From Novosphingobium profundi (lineage in GTDB: Bacteria > Pseudomonadota > Alphaproteobacteria > Sphingomonadales > Sphingomonadaceae), in the NCBI RefSeq assembly GCF_020524485.1, contig NZ_JAIVLF010000006.1, positions 310,001 through 374,000 on the forward strand: a stretch of DNA of 64,000 nt, read 5' to 3'. Shown in pieces: positions 14,875 to 23,559 of the stretch. Under the pieces are notes generated by a model. The model saw only the letters and a list, made by a program, of their open reading frames with translations. It was not told the origin of the DNA and ran no database searches. Numbering within the stretch: position 1 is the stretch's first letter; every line of letters begins with the position of its first letter. The translations under genes and the position numbers were made by a program.

Positions 14875-17697
14875 ATGACTGAACAACGCGACTACAAAGA
14901 CACCGTCTTCCTGCCGAAGACCGATTTCCCCATGAAGGCCGGCCTCGCCCAGAAGGAGCCCGGTATTCTTTCGCGTTGGGAAAACGAGCGGATTTACGAC
15001 CAGGTTCGCGCCGCGCGCGCGGGCCGCGAAAAGTTCATCCTCCACGACGGCCCGCCCTACGCCAATGGCGACATGCACATCGGCCATGCGCTCAACCATA
15101 TCCTCAAGGACATGGTCGTGCGCACGCAGACGCTGCTGGGCAAGGACGCGCCCTACGTGCCGGGCTGGGACTGCCACGGCCTTCCCATCGAGTGGAAGGT
15201 GGAAGAGGCGTACCGCAAGAAGAAGAAGAACAAGGACGAGGTTCCCGCCGAGGAATTCCGCGCCGAATGCCGCGCCTACGCGCGCCAGTGGGTCGATACC
15301 CAGCGCGAGCAGTTGAAGCGCCTGGGCATCAACGGCAACTGGGACCAGCCCTACCTGACGATGGACTTCGACGCCGAGGCCACCATCGTCACCGAACTCC
15401 TGAAGTTTGCCCAGAGCAACATGCTCTACCGCGGCGCCAAGCCGGTCATGTGGTCGCCGGTCGAGAAGACCGCGCTGGCCGAAGCCGAAGTCGAGTACGA
15501 GGACATCGTCTCGACCCAGATCGACGTCGCCTTCGAGATCGTCGAATCGCAGGACCCCGACCTCATCGGCGCCTACGCGGTGATCTGGACGACCACGCCC
15601 TGGACGATCCCCGTCAACCAGGCGCTCGCCTACGGCTCCCACATCGATTACCACCTGATCGAGGCCGATGGCCGGCGCTACCTCATCGCCGAGCCGCTGG
15701 TCGACGCCTTCATCAAGCGCCTGGGCCATGAAACGCACGACCTGCACTTCTTCATGAAGGGCGCAGGGCTCGAAGGCACCAAGGTGCGCCACCCGATGCA
15801 TCACCTGGGCGGCTTCTACGCCGAACTGCGCCCGATGCTCGCGGGCGATTTCGTCACCACCGATTCGGGCACCGGCCTTGTCCACCTCGCCCCCGATCAC
15901 GGCGAGGACGACTTCGACCTGTGCAAGGCCAACGGCCTCAATCCCAAGTTCGTGGTCGAGGCCGATGGCCGCTACCGCGAGGACTGGCTGTGGCTGCCGC
16001 GCACCGACGAACGCTCGGCCTCGGTCATCAACCCCAAGTTCACCGCCCCCGACGGCCCGATCTGCTCGGACCTCAAGGAGGCTGGCGCGCTGCTTTCGGC
16101 CTCGGCCGACTACAGCCACTCCTACCCGCATTCGTGGCGCTCGAAGGCCAAGGTCATCTACCGCTGCACCCCGCAGTGGTTCGTGCCCATGGACAAGCCC
16201 TCGGCCACCTCGGGCATGCCCGATGGCATGACGCTGCGCGAAACCGCCGAAATGGCGCTTGCCCACACGCGCTTCGTGCCCGCCAAGGGCCGCAACCGCA
16301 TCGGCGCGATGGTCCAGGGCCGTCCCGACTGGGTGCTCTCGCGCCAGCGCGCCTGGGGCGTGCCGATCACGCTCTTCGTGAACCGCGCAACCGGCGAATA
16401 CCTCGTCGACGAGGCGGTTAACACACGCATCATCGCGGCCATCCGCGAAAGCGGCGTCGATGCCTGGTCGGACGAGCGCGCACAGGAATACCTGGGCGAT
16501 GCCTACAAGGCCGAGGATTACGAGCGCGTCGTCGACATTCTCGACGTCTGGTTCGATTCCGGCTCGACCCACGCCTTCGTCCTGGAATCGGGCAAGTGGC
16601 CCGAATTGCTGCGCCCCGAAGGCTATGAAGGCCCGCACGCGGACCTCTATCTCGAAGGCTCCGACCAGCACCGTGGCTGGTTCCAGTCCTCGCTTCTCGA
16701 AGCCTGCGCCACGCGCGGCCATGCGCCCTACAAGGCGGTGCTCACCCACGGCTTCACGATGGACGCCAAGGGCTTCAAGATGTCGAAGTCGCTGGGCAAC
16801 ACGATCAGCCCGATCAAGGTCATGGAGACCAGCGGCGCGGACATCATCCGCCTCTGGGCGCTCTCGGTCGACTTCACCGAGGACCACCGCATTGGCGATG
16901 AGATCCTGAAGGGCGTGGGCGACCAGTACCGCCGCCTGCGCAACACCTTCCGCTACATGCTCGGCGCGCTCAGCGATTTCGCCGAGGACGAGCGCATTGG
17001 CCTCGCCGACATGCCTGAGCTCGAACGCTACATGCTCGCGCTGCTGGCCGATCTCGACGCGGACCTGAAGCAGGCCGTCGCCGACTACGACTTCAACACC
17101 TACGTGCGGCGTCTCCTCGACTTCTGCAACGAGGACCTCTCGGCCTTCTTCTTCGACATCCGCAAGGACCGTCTCTACTGCGACGATCCGGCCAGCCTCG
17201 AGCGCCGCGCCTACCGCACCGCGCTCGACACGCTGTTCCACGCGCTGGTGCGCTACGCGACCCCGGTCACCGTGTTCACGGCCGAGGAAGTGTGGACCTC
17301 GCGTTATCCCGAAGGCGGCAGCGTCCACCTTCTGGAATGGCCCGAAGTCCCCGCGCCCAAGGCTGACAAGGACACCTGGGCGGCCCTGCGCACCCTGCGC
17401 GAAAAGGTCACCGAGGCCATCGAACCGCTGCGCCGCGAGAAGACCGTGCGCTCCAGCCTCGAGGCCGAAGTCACCGTTCCCGCCAGCGCCGTGCCCGAGG
17501 GCTTCTCGGACGCCGACCTGGCCGCGCTGTTCATCACCGCGACAGTCTCGCGCGGGCAAGGCGAGGACGTGACCGTCACCAAGACCACCCACCACAAGTG
17601 CGGCCGTTGCTGGCGCCTGCTTCCCGAAGTTTCGGAAGACGGCGCGCTGTGCGGGCGCTGTGAAGACGTGGTGGACGCGCCGGAGACCGCCGCGTGA
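14875..17697 (+). CDS. ileS: isoleucyl-tRNA synthetase
   Basis: Charges tRNA-Ile. The 940-residue class I synthetase has HIGH at residues 68-71 (NGDMHIGHALN), the editing domain in the middle (TTTPWTIPVNQALAY), KMSKS at 635-639, and a C-terminal zinc ribbon with two Cys pairs (CGRCW near 909 and CGRCEDV). Its stop overlaps the GTG start of lspA by four bases, so the two are coupled. A 1247-residue antisense frame across this gene is only a codon-bias shadow. Confidence 0.97.
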   Translation: MTEQRDYKDTVFLPKTDFPMKAGLAQKEPGILSRWENERIYDQVRAARAGREKFILHDGPPYANGDMHIGHALNHILKDMVVRTQTLLGKDAPYVPGWDCHGLPIEWKVEEAYRKKKKNKDEVPAEEFRAECRAYARQWVDTQREQLKRLGINGNWDQPYLTMDFDAEATIVTELLKFAQSNMLYRGAKPVMWSPVEKTALAEAEVEYEDIVSTQIDVAFEIVESQDPDLIGAYAVIWTTTPWTIPVNQALAYGSHIDYHLIEADGRRYLIAEPLVDAFIKRLGHETHDLHFFMKGAGLEGTKVRHPMHHLGGFYAELRPMLAGDFVTTDSGTGLVHLAPDHGEDDFDLCKANGLNPKFVVEADGRYREDWLWLPRTDERSASVINPKFTAPDGPICSDLKEAGALLSASADYSHSYPHSWRSKAKVIYRCTPQWFVPMDKPSATSGMPDGMTLRETAEMALAHTRFVPAKGRNRIGAMVQGRPDWVLSRQRAWGVPITLFVNRATGEYLVDEAVNTRIIAAIRESGVDAWSDERAQEYLGDAYKAEDYERVVDILDVWFDSGSTHAFVLESGKWPELLRPEGYEGPHADLYLEGSDQHRGWFQSSLLEACATRGHAPYKAVLTHGFTMDAKGFKMSKSLGNTISPIKVMETSGADIIRLWALSVDFTEDHRIGDEILKGVGDQYRRLRNTFRYMLGALSDFAEDERIGLADMPELERYMLALLADLDADLKQAVADYDFNTYVRRLLDFCNEDLSAFFFDIRKDRLYCDDPASLERRAYRTALDTLFHALVRYATPVTVFTAEEVWTSRYPEGGSVHLLEWPEVPAPKADKDTWAALRTLREKVTEAIEPLRREKTVRSSLEAEVTVPASAVPEGFSDADLAALFITATVSRGQGEDVTVTKTTHHKCGRCWRLLPEVSEDGALCGRCEDVVDAPETAA

Positions 17698-18212
17698 CCC
17701 TCATGCGCAAGCGCCTGCTCGGCCTTCTGGCCGCAGCCCTTGTGTTCCTTGTCGACCAGGGCGTGAAGTCCTGGGTCACGGGCCCGCTCGGCATCGACCG
17801 GGTGGGCGACGTGCAGGAAATCCTGCCCTTCTTCGCGCTGCGCTTCACGCAGAACTTCGGCGTCTCGCTCGGCCTCTTCACCGCGGGCTCGCCCGAGGGG
17901 CGCTGGGCGCTGGTGGCGATGACCGCGGCCATAGCGCTGTTCGTCTTCGTGTGGCTGCTGCGCGAGCGCAAGCTGCCCGAGATCGGCGCGCTCGGCCTGG
18001 TCCTGGGCGGCGCGCTCGGCAACATCCGCGACCGCTTCAGCTTCGGCTACGTGGTCGACTTTGCCGACCTGCATTTCGGCGAATGGAGGCCTTTCCTGGT
18101 CTTCAACATCGCCGATGCCGCGATTACCCTGGGCGTCCTGATTATCCTTGCCCGCACGCTCCTTTCGCGCGACAAGCCCGAAACCACAGCAAGCCCCGCT
18201 CCGGAGAGTTGA
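17694..18212 (+). CDS. lspA: lipoprotein signal peptidase (signal peptidase II)
   Basis: Removes signal peptides from lipid-modified prolipoproteins in the inner membrane. The 172-residue protein has four hydrophobic segments. NFGVSLGLF near residue 60, GGALGNIRDRFSFGYVVDF with catalytic Asp122, and FNIADAAITLG with Asp141 are diagnostic. The GTG at 17694 overlaps the ileS stop; ATG 17703 is an alternative. It is immediately followed by a lipoprotein gene, one of its likely substrates. Confidence 0.95.
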   Translation: MTLMRKRLLGLLAAALVFLVDQGVKSWVTGPLGIDRVGDVQEILPFFALRFTQNFGVSLGLFTAGSPEGRWALVAMTAAIALFVFVWLLRERKLPEIGALGLVLGGALGNIRDRFSFGYVVDFADLHFGEWRPFLVFNIADAAITLGVLIILARTLLSRDKPETTASPAPES

Positions 18213-18216
18213 TTTG

Positions 18217-18633
18217 ATGTTCGTTAAGAAGACCGGCGCCCTGATCCTTGTCACGAGCGGCGCATTCCTGCTCTCGGCCTGCGGCAGCAGCGGCCTGTTC
18301 AACCGCGCGCGGCCGGACGAATTCGCCGTCCAGCGCCAGACGCCGCTGGTCGTGCCGCCCGACTTCTCGCTGCAGCCGCCCAAGCAGGGCGAACCGCGCC
18401 CCTCCGACGGCGCGCTTCAGGAGCAGACTCTCGATGCGCTGTTCGGCGGCCCGCAGGCCCGCAGCGACGTGGAAACCGCAGCCCTCGCCATGGCCGGCAA
18501 GGCAGAGCCCGGCATCCGCTCGACCGTGGGCGATCCCGACACCTACACCGTGGCCAAGGGCCAGGTGACCCGCTCGATCCTGTCCGCCCCTGAAGGCGAC
18601 GGCCGCGAAGCGCAGGTCGCCGTCGGCGGCTGA
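18217..18633 (+). CDS. bamF: DUF3035 lipoprotein, BamF-like
   Basis: A 138-residue outer-membrane lipoprotein. The signal sequence ends in the lipobox LLSAC (Cys about 22), then GSSGLFNRARPDEFAVQRQ carries the RPDEF motif that defines the Caulobacter BAM-complex subunit BamF and part of BamC. The family is DUF3035. The rest is low-complexity and probably extended. The start follows GGAGAG by about 8 nt. It is the last gene of the ribF-ileS-lspA block and is closed by a strong terminator. Confidence 0.8.
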   Translation: MFVKKTGALILVTSGAFLLSACGSSGLFNRARPDEFAVQRQTPLVVPPDFSLQPPKQGEPRPSDGALQEQTLDALFGGPQARSDVETAALAMAGKAEPGIRSTVGDPDTYTVAKGQVTRSILSAPEGDGREAQVAVGG

Positions 18634-18653
18634 ACCAGGCTTCCAGAGTTACG

Positions 18654-18691
18654 AAAAGGGCCGGGAAGGCGATGCTCTCCCGGCCCTTTTT
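18654..18691 (+). terminator. intrinsic terminator after bamF
   Basis: AAAAGGGCCGGGA and TCCCGGCCCTTTTT form a long GC-rich stem with a short loop and a T-run, 20 bp after the bamF stop. Confidence 0.93.
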
Positions 18692-18723
18692 GCGTGTGAA
18701 GTTGGGAGAGAAGAAAAGCCCGA

Positions 18724-18775
18724 TTCAAGGGGCCATCGCCCCTTGACCCCGAACCAGGCGACCTCACCGCCCTAG
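18724..18775 (-). repeat. 115-bp mosaic repeat, copy 4: left half of a split copy
   Basis: Reverse-oriented half copy. It has the perfect hairpin TTCAAGGGGC-CATC-GCCCCTTGAA followed by GACC..GGCGACCTCACC, and homology stops near 18768. The missing half is found at 19317-19368. Confidence 0.85.
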
Positions 18776-18813
18776 GCCGCCTGGACGAATTCGGCACTGA
18801 TCGGAACGACTGA

Positions 18814-18835
18814 AATGGGTGGGAAGCCGACATAC
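18814..18835 (+). repeat. left copy of cassette-flanking motif
   Basis: AATGGGTGGGAAGCCGACAT and the next two bases match 16 of 22 positions of the motif at 19276-19297 in the same orientation. The AATGGG...CCGAC pattern resembles an intergenic repeat I recall as widespread in alphaproteobacteria. Confidence 0.5.
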
Positions 18836-18877
18836 AAAGATGTAGCGCTTATCCTGTACAATCATTAGCTTGATTAC

Positions 18878-19267
18878 ATGATCAAGTATTTCCCGATCGA
18901 GAGCAAAGCACCTTGGGCAGATGCAGATGCAGCGGATCTGGTCTCATTCGATTGGCAACGAGAGACCGCTACATTCGAAATTTGGAATGATGACCGCGTC
19001 TTGGAGGTGAGCTTTCTTGGATATGGTGTAATTGTGCGAATGATGGACGAGTTTCCATTGTCTACGGAAAGCCATCCAGGGGATTGGGCTGGTCTTGTTC
19101 CCCACCACTTTGCCTACAGAGTAGAAGGCGACCCTTTTTTCGAGGCGCAATCAGAGAGTTGGCGTATCTCACAAGGATCGCCTAAGCATTATCGGTTCAT
19201 TACTGGTTCCGGTTGCCTTGACGTTATTTCAAGCGGTGAACCTGCTTTTGCTCTGATTAGGCGCTGA
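18878..19267 (+). CDS. orphan hypothetical protein in AT-rich insertion
   Basis: A 129-residue acidic soluble protein with many aromatic residues (SFDWQRETATFEIWNDDRVL, FLGYGVIVRMMDEFPL). I do not recognise a family. Codon use is unlike the neighbours, with A/T-ending codons common, and the region is visibly AT-richer, which suggests transfer. It reads in the same direction as the flanking direct motifs. Comparable small acidic proteins are often immunity-like or cassette-borne, but nothing here proves that. Confidence 0.6.
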   Translation: MIKYFPIESKAPWADADAADLVSFDWQRETATFEIWNDDRVLEVSFLGYGVIVRMMDEFPLSTESHPGDWAGLVPHHFAYRVEGDPFFEAQSESWRISQGSPKHYRFITGSGCLDVISSGEPAFALIRR

Positions 19268-19275
19268 ATGTCCGC

Positions 19276-19297
19276 AATGGGGCGAAACCCGACGTAT
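19276..19297 (+). repeat. right copy of cassette-flanking motif
   Basis: AATGGGGCGAAACCCGACGT and the next two bases are the direct counterpart of 18814-18835, starting 9 bp after the stop of the orphan gene. Confidence 0.5.
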
Positions 19298-19316
19298 GAA
19301 TTTGTCCACGCCGCCT

Positions 19317-19368
19317 GGGCCAAGGGTGCGCTCGACAGTTTGGGGAGCCCGAGGGCAATGGCCCTCGG
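19317..19368 (-). repeat. 115-bp mosaic repeat, copy 5: right half of a split copy
   Basis: Reverse-oriented half copy that begins in the loop region (GGCCAAGGGTGCG) and ends with the perfect hairpin CCGAGGGC-AATG-GCCCTCGG. Together with 18724-18775 it makes one element lying between convergent bamF and the CNNM-type gene. Confidence 0.85.
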
Positions 19369-19389
19369 AATCATCCTTCTGGTGGCGTC

Positions 19390-20724
19390 TCACCCCTCGC
19401 CGGTAACGCCGTCGCCTTCCGCCTCGTCGCCCTGCCGCTGGATAAGAATCTTGTCGATCTTGAGGCCGTCCATATCGACCACCTCGAAGCGCCAGCCCTG
19501 CTCGGTAAAGTGTTCGCCCTCCCCCGGCACCTTCTTGAGGACGGCGAGGATATAGCCCGCGGCCGTCGCGAATTCGCGATCTTCGGGCAGCGTCATGGCG
19601 AGGCGGTCGGCGAGCGCATCAGCGGGCATCGCTCCCGAGACGAGCATCGAGCCGTCCTCCCGGTCGATCACCAGCGGCGCATCGCCCACGTCCTGGTGGC
19701 TGGCGAAATTGCCCACCAGCGCCTCGAGCACGTCGGTGGGTGTCACGATGCCTTCGAGGTGCCCGTATTCGTCGTGGACGAAGGCCATCGCGACGGGCGC
19801 GCTCTGGAGCTTGCGCAGCGCGTCCATGGCATCGAGCTGGTCGGGTATGACCTCAGCGCGCGTCATCATTTTCGCGATGTCGACGCGCTCACCCGCAACC
19901 AGCGCGGCGAGAACTTCGCGCACCTTGAGGACGCCAACGATGGTGTCGCGCGATTCCTCCTGCGCTACAGGCAGCAGCGAATGCGGCGTTTCCTCGATCC
20001 GGGCGCGCAGTTCCGCCTCGCTCGCGTCAAGGACGATCCAGTCGAGCTGGTTGCGCGGCGTCATCAGTTCGCGCACCGGGCGGTCGGCCAGGCGCATGAC
20101 GCCCGCCATCATCGCGCGCTCCTCTTCCTCGATCACGCCCGAACGCGTGGCCTCGGCGAAGATCATCTGGAGTTCCTCGGAGGTCAGCCGCTCCTGCGCG
20201 CCGCCACGGATCGCCAGGAGGCGCAGGATCAGCCCTGAGGAGCGGTCGAGCAGCCACACGAATGGCGCCATGATCCGCGCCATCCAGGCCATCGGCAGAG
20301 CCATCACGATGGCCACCGGCTCGGCCGCGCGCAGCGCGAGCTGCTTGGGGACCAGTTCCCCCGCCACCAGGCTGGCGTAGGTCGTCGCCACGATCACAAG
20401 AGCAAAGCCCGCTTCATCGGCATAGGCCGCGGGCACGCCCAGCATGGCCAGACGCTCGCCCACCGGACCGCCCAGGCTGGCGCCCGAATAGGCGCCCGCG
20501 ACGATGCCGATGAGGGTGATGCCGATCTGGACGGTCGAGAGGAACTTGCCCGGGTCCTGCGCCAGCGCGATCGCAGTCCGGGCCGCCGCATTGCCTTTGT
20601 CCGCGCTGACCTGCAGGCGCGGGACACGCGCCGACACGATGGCGAGCTCGGACATGGCGAAAAGGCCATTGAGCAGGATCAGCCCAACGATGACGAGAAG
20701 GTCGGTCCAGGGAAATGGCGTCAC
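19390..20724 (-). CDS. hemolysin-family CNNM/CBS/CorC_HlyC membrane protein
   Basis: A 444-residue inner-membrane protein, probably a divalent cation transporter or magnesium-efflux-related protein. It has an N-terminal CNNM (DUF21) domain with four hydrophobic segments (about 1-190, including GLFAMSELAIVSAR and AGELVPKQLAL), two CBS domains (about 205-330), and a C-terminal CorC_HlyC domain (about 345-430, YILAVLKKVPGEGEHF). The start is GTG 20724. It ends just before the right half of a mosaic repeat. Confidence 0.9.
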   Translation of the reverse strand: MTPFPWTDLLVIVGLILLNGLFAMSELAIVSARVPRLQVSADKGNAAARTAIALAQDPGKFLSTVQIGITLIGIVAGAYSGASLGGPVGERLAMLGVPAAYADEAGFALVIVATTYASLVAGELVPKQLALRAAEPVAIVMALPMAWMARIMAPFVWLLDRSSGLILRLLAIRGGAQERLTSEELQMIFAEATRSGVIEEEERAMMAGVMRLADRPVRELMTPRNQLDWIVLDASEAELRARIEETPHSLLPVAQEESRDTIVGVLKVREVLAALVAGERVDIAKMMTRAEVIPDQLDAMDALRKLQSAPVAMAFVHDEYGHLEGIVTPTDVLEALVGNFASHQDVGDAPLVIDREDGSMLVSGAMPADALADRLAMTLPEDREFATAAGYILAVLKKVPGEGEHFTEQGWRFEVVDMDGLKIDKILIQRQGDEAEGDGVTGEG

Positions 20725-20917
20725 AATGGATCTGCGCTAGCAGAGTTCGGCGGCAGCGCGAAGCGGTTGCGTGTCCCTTGCCTCTCAAAAACGAGTTTGG
20801 CCCTACCTGCGGAACACCCTGACCCATTGTTCGTTGTGGGCAAGGTGGACAGGAGGGATTAATGTGCACGACAGCACAGACCTCCTGCAGGCATGCGGAT
20901 CTAGGAAAGGCATCGTT

Positions 20918-21592
20918 ATGAAAAAATCGCGTTTGTTCGTCAGTGCAGCGGCCGCTCTTTCGCTGGTGGGCCTCTCGGCCTGCGTCACCGATCCCAACAC
21001 GGGCGAGCGCAAGGTGTCGCGCACGGCCATCGGCGGTGCTGGCGGTGCGGGTCTGGGCTACCTTCTGGGCAGCGTCATCGGCGGCAAGACTGCACGCATC
21101 GTCGGTGCAGGCATCGGCGGCGTCGCGGGCGGTGTGGTCGGCTACCAGATGGACAAGCAGATCAAGGAGCTGAAGGAAGACACCGCCGGTTCGGGCATCG
21201 ACGTGACGCAGGAAGGTGACGGCATTCTCGTCAACCTGCCCGACGTGACCTTCGCCGTCGATTCGACCGCAATCAGCCCCTCGTTCCAGAGCTCGCTCGA
21301 CAAGGTCGCGCAGTCGATGGTCGAGTATCCCAACAGCCTCGTCGACGTCTACGGCCACACCGATTCGACCGGCGCGGCCAGCTACAACCTCGACCTCTCC
21401 AAGCGCCGCGCCGATTCGGTCGCGCGCTACCTGATCAGCCGCGGTGTCGCTTCGGCCCGTCTGCAGACCCAGGGCATGGGTGAGGATTACCCCGTCGCCG
21501 ACAACACCACCGCCGAGGGCCGAGCGCTCAACCGCCGCGTGGAGATCAAGATCACCCCGGTCACGACCGAGGACGCCCGCTCGGCGAACTGA
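20918..21592 (+). CDS. OmpA-family lipoprotein with glycine zipper
   Basis: A 224-residue outer-membrane lipoprotein. The signal peptide ends in the lipobox GLSAC (Cys21). A glycine-zipper segment follows (about 40-75, GGAGGAGLGYLLGSVIGG). The C-terminal OmpA domain (about 110-215) has the peptidoglycan-binding pattern VDVYGHTDSTGAASYNLDLS and EGRALNRRVEI. It likely ties the outer membrane to the wall. The start is ATG 20918 with GGAAAGG 8 nt upstream. A strong terminator follows. Confidence 0.9.
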   Translation: MKKSRLFVSAAAALSLVGLSACVTDPNTGERKVSRTAIGGAGGAGLGYLLGSVIGGKTARIVGAGIGGVAGGVVGYQMDKQIKELKEDTAGSGIDVTQEGDGILVNLPDVTFAVDSTAISPSFQSSLDKVAQSMVEYPNSLVDVYGHTDSTGAASYNLDLSKRRADSVARYLISRGVASARLQTQGMGEDYPVADNTTAEGRALNRRVEIKITPVTTEDARSAN

Positions 21593-21660
21593 TCGCCCCG
21601 AGATGCGAAGCGTGCGCCCCCATGGGCTGCACGCTTCCCTATCCTCGCCCGCGCAGGGCA

Positions 21661-21695
21661 AAAAAAAGGCCGGTCCATGTCGGACCGGCCGTTTT
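21661..21695 (+). terminator. intrinsic terminator after the OmpA-like gene
   Basis: GGCCGGTCC and GGACCGGCC pair around a 5-nt loop, preceded by seven A and followed by GTTTT, 70 bp after the stop. Confidence 0.9.
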
Positions 21696-22048
21696 AGTTC
21701 ATTTGGGAGAGGATGCCTGAAAGGCCCGTCCCATGTACGTTCAAGCCCGGATTCGGGCAAATGACGAAACGGCGAATGATGTTGCGCAAAGCGCAACAGT
21801 CGCGCTTTTCCGCGCTTCGGGAATCCGGCTTCAGTTGCACCTGACTCACCCGCAGTTTTGCACTTCTGATTATCTTTCCACCACATTGACGCTTAATTGC
21901 GCCTTCCACCCTCATACGGGCCGATCTCCTAGTAATTACCCTTAGATCAGAAGCACTATTGGTTATCCATTACGTGAAATACGAAATCAATTCATTCGTG
22001 ATTTTATGTATTTTCATGAGAGAAATTGTTTTCAGTATGGAGGCGAAA
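21696..22048. other. AT-rich intergenic region before the receiver gene
   Basis: About 350 bp with no convincing gene. It contains a 7-bp-stem hairpin GTTGCGC-AAA-GCGCAAC at 21781-21797 and a possible -35 TTGACG at 21886. The stretch 21940-22040 is the most AT-rich of the window and probably holds the promoter of the downstream receiver-only gene. Confidence 0.4.
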
Positions 22049-22561
22049 GTGGAAAGAGCGCAGTTTGTACTTATAGATAGTGATGTGCATCGACGGGCAA
22101 AAATTGCCCACGAGCTGACCAATCTAGCAAGTTACGTGATTCCACTGGAACACTATTCCGAACTCACCCAGTGCTGGCCCAGAGACGCGGTCCTGCTGGT
22201 CGAGGATGCGGGCGGAGCGGTGGATTCGCTGTGCCGACTCATGCACATGCACCACAAGGACCTGCCCTTCGTCGCCTTCTCGGCCGACGCGAGCCCGCAG
22301 CGCCGTTCCGCCGCGCTCCTCAAGGGTGCGGGCGCTTATCTGCCCTGGCCCTGCGGCGCCGAGGAACTGAAGTCGACGCTGCTCTCTGTGGCTACGGCGC
22401 ATTCCGCCAAGGCGCCAGCGACCAGCGGCGAACCGGAGAGCGTCTTTCCCCAACTCGCCCCGAACGTGATCCCACCCCAGGAAGATGCGGGCCTTCGCCA
22501 GATGCGCGAGCTGTGGCGTGCCTCGAACGAGAGCCACGCCCCTCAGGCTTACGCCGAGTAA
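22049..22561 (+). CDS. receiver-like protein without output domain
   Basis: A protein of about 170 residues whose first 115 look like a degenerate response-regulator receiver (AQFVLIDSDVHRRAKIAHEL, then AVLLVEDAGG, then LPFVAFSADASP and LLKGAGAYLPWP). The pattern recalls FixJ-type regulators of sphingomonads, but the LuxR helix-turn-helix is absent and a short Pro/Ala tail ends the protein. The start is uncertain: GTG 22049 has GGAGG 5 nt upstream; ATG 22037 or 22016 are alternatives. Its 3' end overlaps the convergent phosphatase gene by 13 bp. Confidence 0.6.
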   Translation: MERAQFVLIDSDVHRRAKIAHELTNLASYVIPLEHYSELTQCWPRDAVLLVEDAGGAVDSLCRLMHMHHKDLPFVAFSADASPQRRSAALLKGAGAYLPWPCGAEELKSTLLSVATAHSAKAPATSGEPESVFPQLAPNVIPPQEDAGLRQMRELWRASNESHAPQAYAE

Positions 22562-23343
22562 CGCGCGGCCCGGTCGGCGAGGCGGGCCACCGCCTCGCCG
22601 TGCATCGCGCTCGAACAGCACAGGACGCCGAACGCGCGCGGATCGTGCTTGTTGTAGTTGAGCGGCTTGCCGAAGGCATCGGTCACGGCCGCACCCGCCT
22701 CGCGCGCAATCAGCCCAGCGGCGGCAATGTCCCATTCAAACCCCCAGCGCAGCGTGGCCAGCAGGTCCGCCTCGTCGGCCGCCACCATCGCCATGCGCAG
22801 CGCGATCGAGTTGGGCTGCTCGATGCGCAGCAGATCCGCGTCCTCGGGCGCGAGCTTGCGTGCCGGTACCCGCGCGCCCGCCAGCGCGGGACGCGCGCTC
22901 GCCATGAGAGGGATGCCGTTGCGCGTGGCGCCCCGCCCCAGCTCGCCTTTCCAGAACTCCCCGCCTTCCGCGCGACGGCGCGCGGGCGCGTAAAGATAGC
23001 CGAAGAGCGGACGGTGGCGGTTGACCAGCGCCACGGAAACCGCCCAGCCATCTCGCCCGCCAATGAAGTCGCGCGTGCCGTCGATGGGATCGACCAGCCA
23101 GACCAGGTCCTGCGCGCAACGCGCGCCGCTGTCGAGCGTCTCCTCGCTCAACCATCCCGCAGCGGGCAGCAGCGCGTGCAGCTCGCGTTTGAGGTAGGCA
23201 TCCACGGCAAGGTCGGCGGCGCTGACCGGACTGCCCGGGTCCTTCTCCCAGTGCGCCAGGACATGTCCGTCGCCCGGCCAGGCGGCGAGCGCAATGCGCC
23301 CGGCCTCGCGCACGATCGCCTCGAGACGTGCGCGGTCGATCAT
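22549..23343 (-). CDS. inositol monophosphatase family phosphatase (CysQ/SuhB-like)
   Basis: A 264-residue metal-dependent phosphatase. The signatures are SEETLDSG, WLVDPIDGTRDFIGG (metal ligands) and WGFEWDIAAAGLIAREAGA, all diagnostic of the IMPase/bisphosphate nucleotidase family. The substrate is not certain: 3'-phosphoadenosine-5'-phosphate, inositol phosphate and histidinol phosphate enzymes share these motifs. It starts at ATG 23343. Its end overlaps the convergent receiver-like gene. Confidence 0.88.
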   Translation of the reverse strand: MIDRARLEAIVREAGRIALAAWPGDGHVLAHWEKDPGSPVSAADLAVDAYLKRELHALLPAAGWLSEETLDSGARCAQDLVWLVDPIDGTRDFIGGRDGWAVSVALVNRHRPLFGYLYAPARRRAEGGEFWKGELGRGATRNGIPLMASARPALAGARVPARKLAPEDADLLRIEQPNSIALRMAMVAADEADLLATLRWGFEWDIAAAGLIAREAGAAVTDAFGKPLNYNKHDPRAFGVLCCSSAMHGEAVARLADRAARYSA

Positions 23344-23559
23344 CGCGGGAAGCCCTCCGGCACCGATCTATTGATATTGCTTCGCATTATGCCGAAACTC
23401 CCTCGCGATTTGCCGACAAAGTCGCCCGGATGTCCATTTCCCACGTCATGCGGAGCCTTAGAGGCCTTTTCAAGCGCGCAGGGATATGCTTAGGCGGCGT
23501 TGCAAAAATCACCATTCGCGCCCTCCTTCGAGGAAACTCCAGCAGAAAGCGACTGACCG

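Larger units (their letters stand above)
18776..19318 (+). mobile_element. putative one-gene cassette inserted in a mosaic repeat
   Basis: AT-richer DNA that separates the two halves of a mosaic repeat. GCCGCCTGG occurs directly repeated at both borders (18776-18784 and 19310-19318), as a 9-bp target duplication would. Just inside, TGGACGAATTC (18782) and GAATTTGTCCA (19298) are inverted with one mismatch. A 22-bp motif is directly repeated (16/22 identical) on both sides of the single gene inside. No recombinase is present. The boundaries are inferred. Confidence 0.45.

Noticed and set aside
13852..17595. A 1247-codon open frame on the minus strand opposite ribF and ileS
   Set aside because: It is antisense to two well-supported genes, has low-complexity Arg/Gly/Val-rich translation typical of GC-rich shadows, and shows no domain.
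21781..21797. GTTGCGC-AAA-GCGCAAC hairpin as a terminator
   Set aside because: There is no T-run on either strand, and a strong terminator for the upstream gene already lies at 21661-21695.
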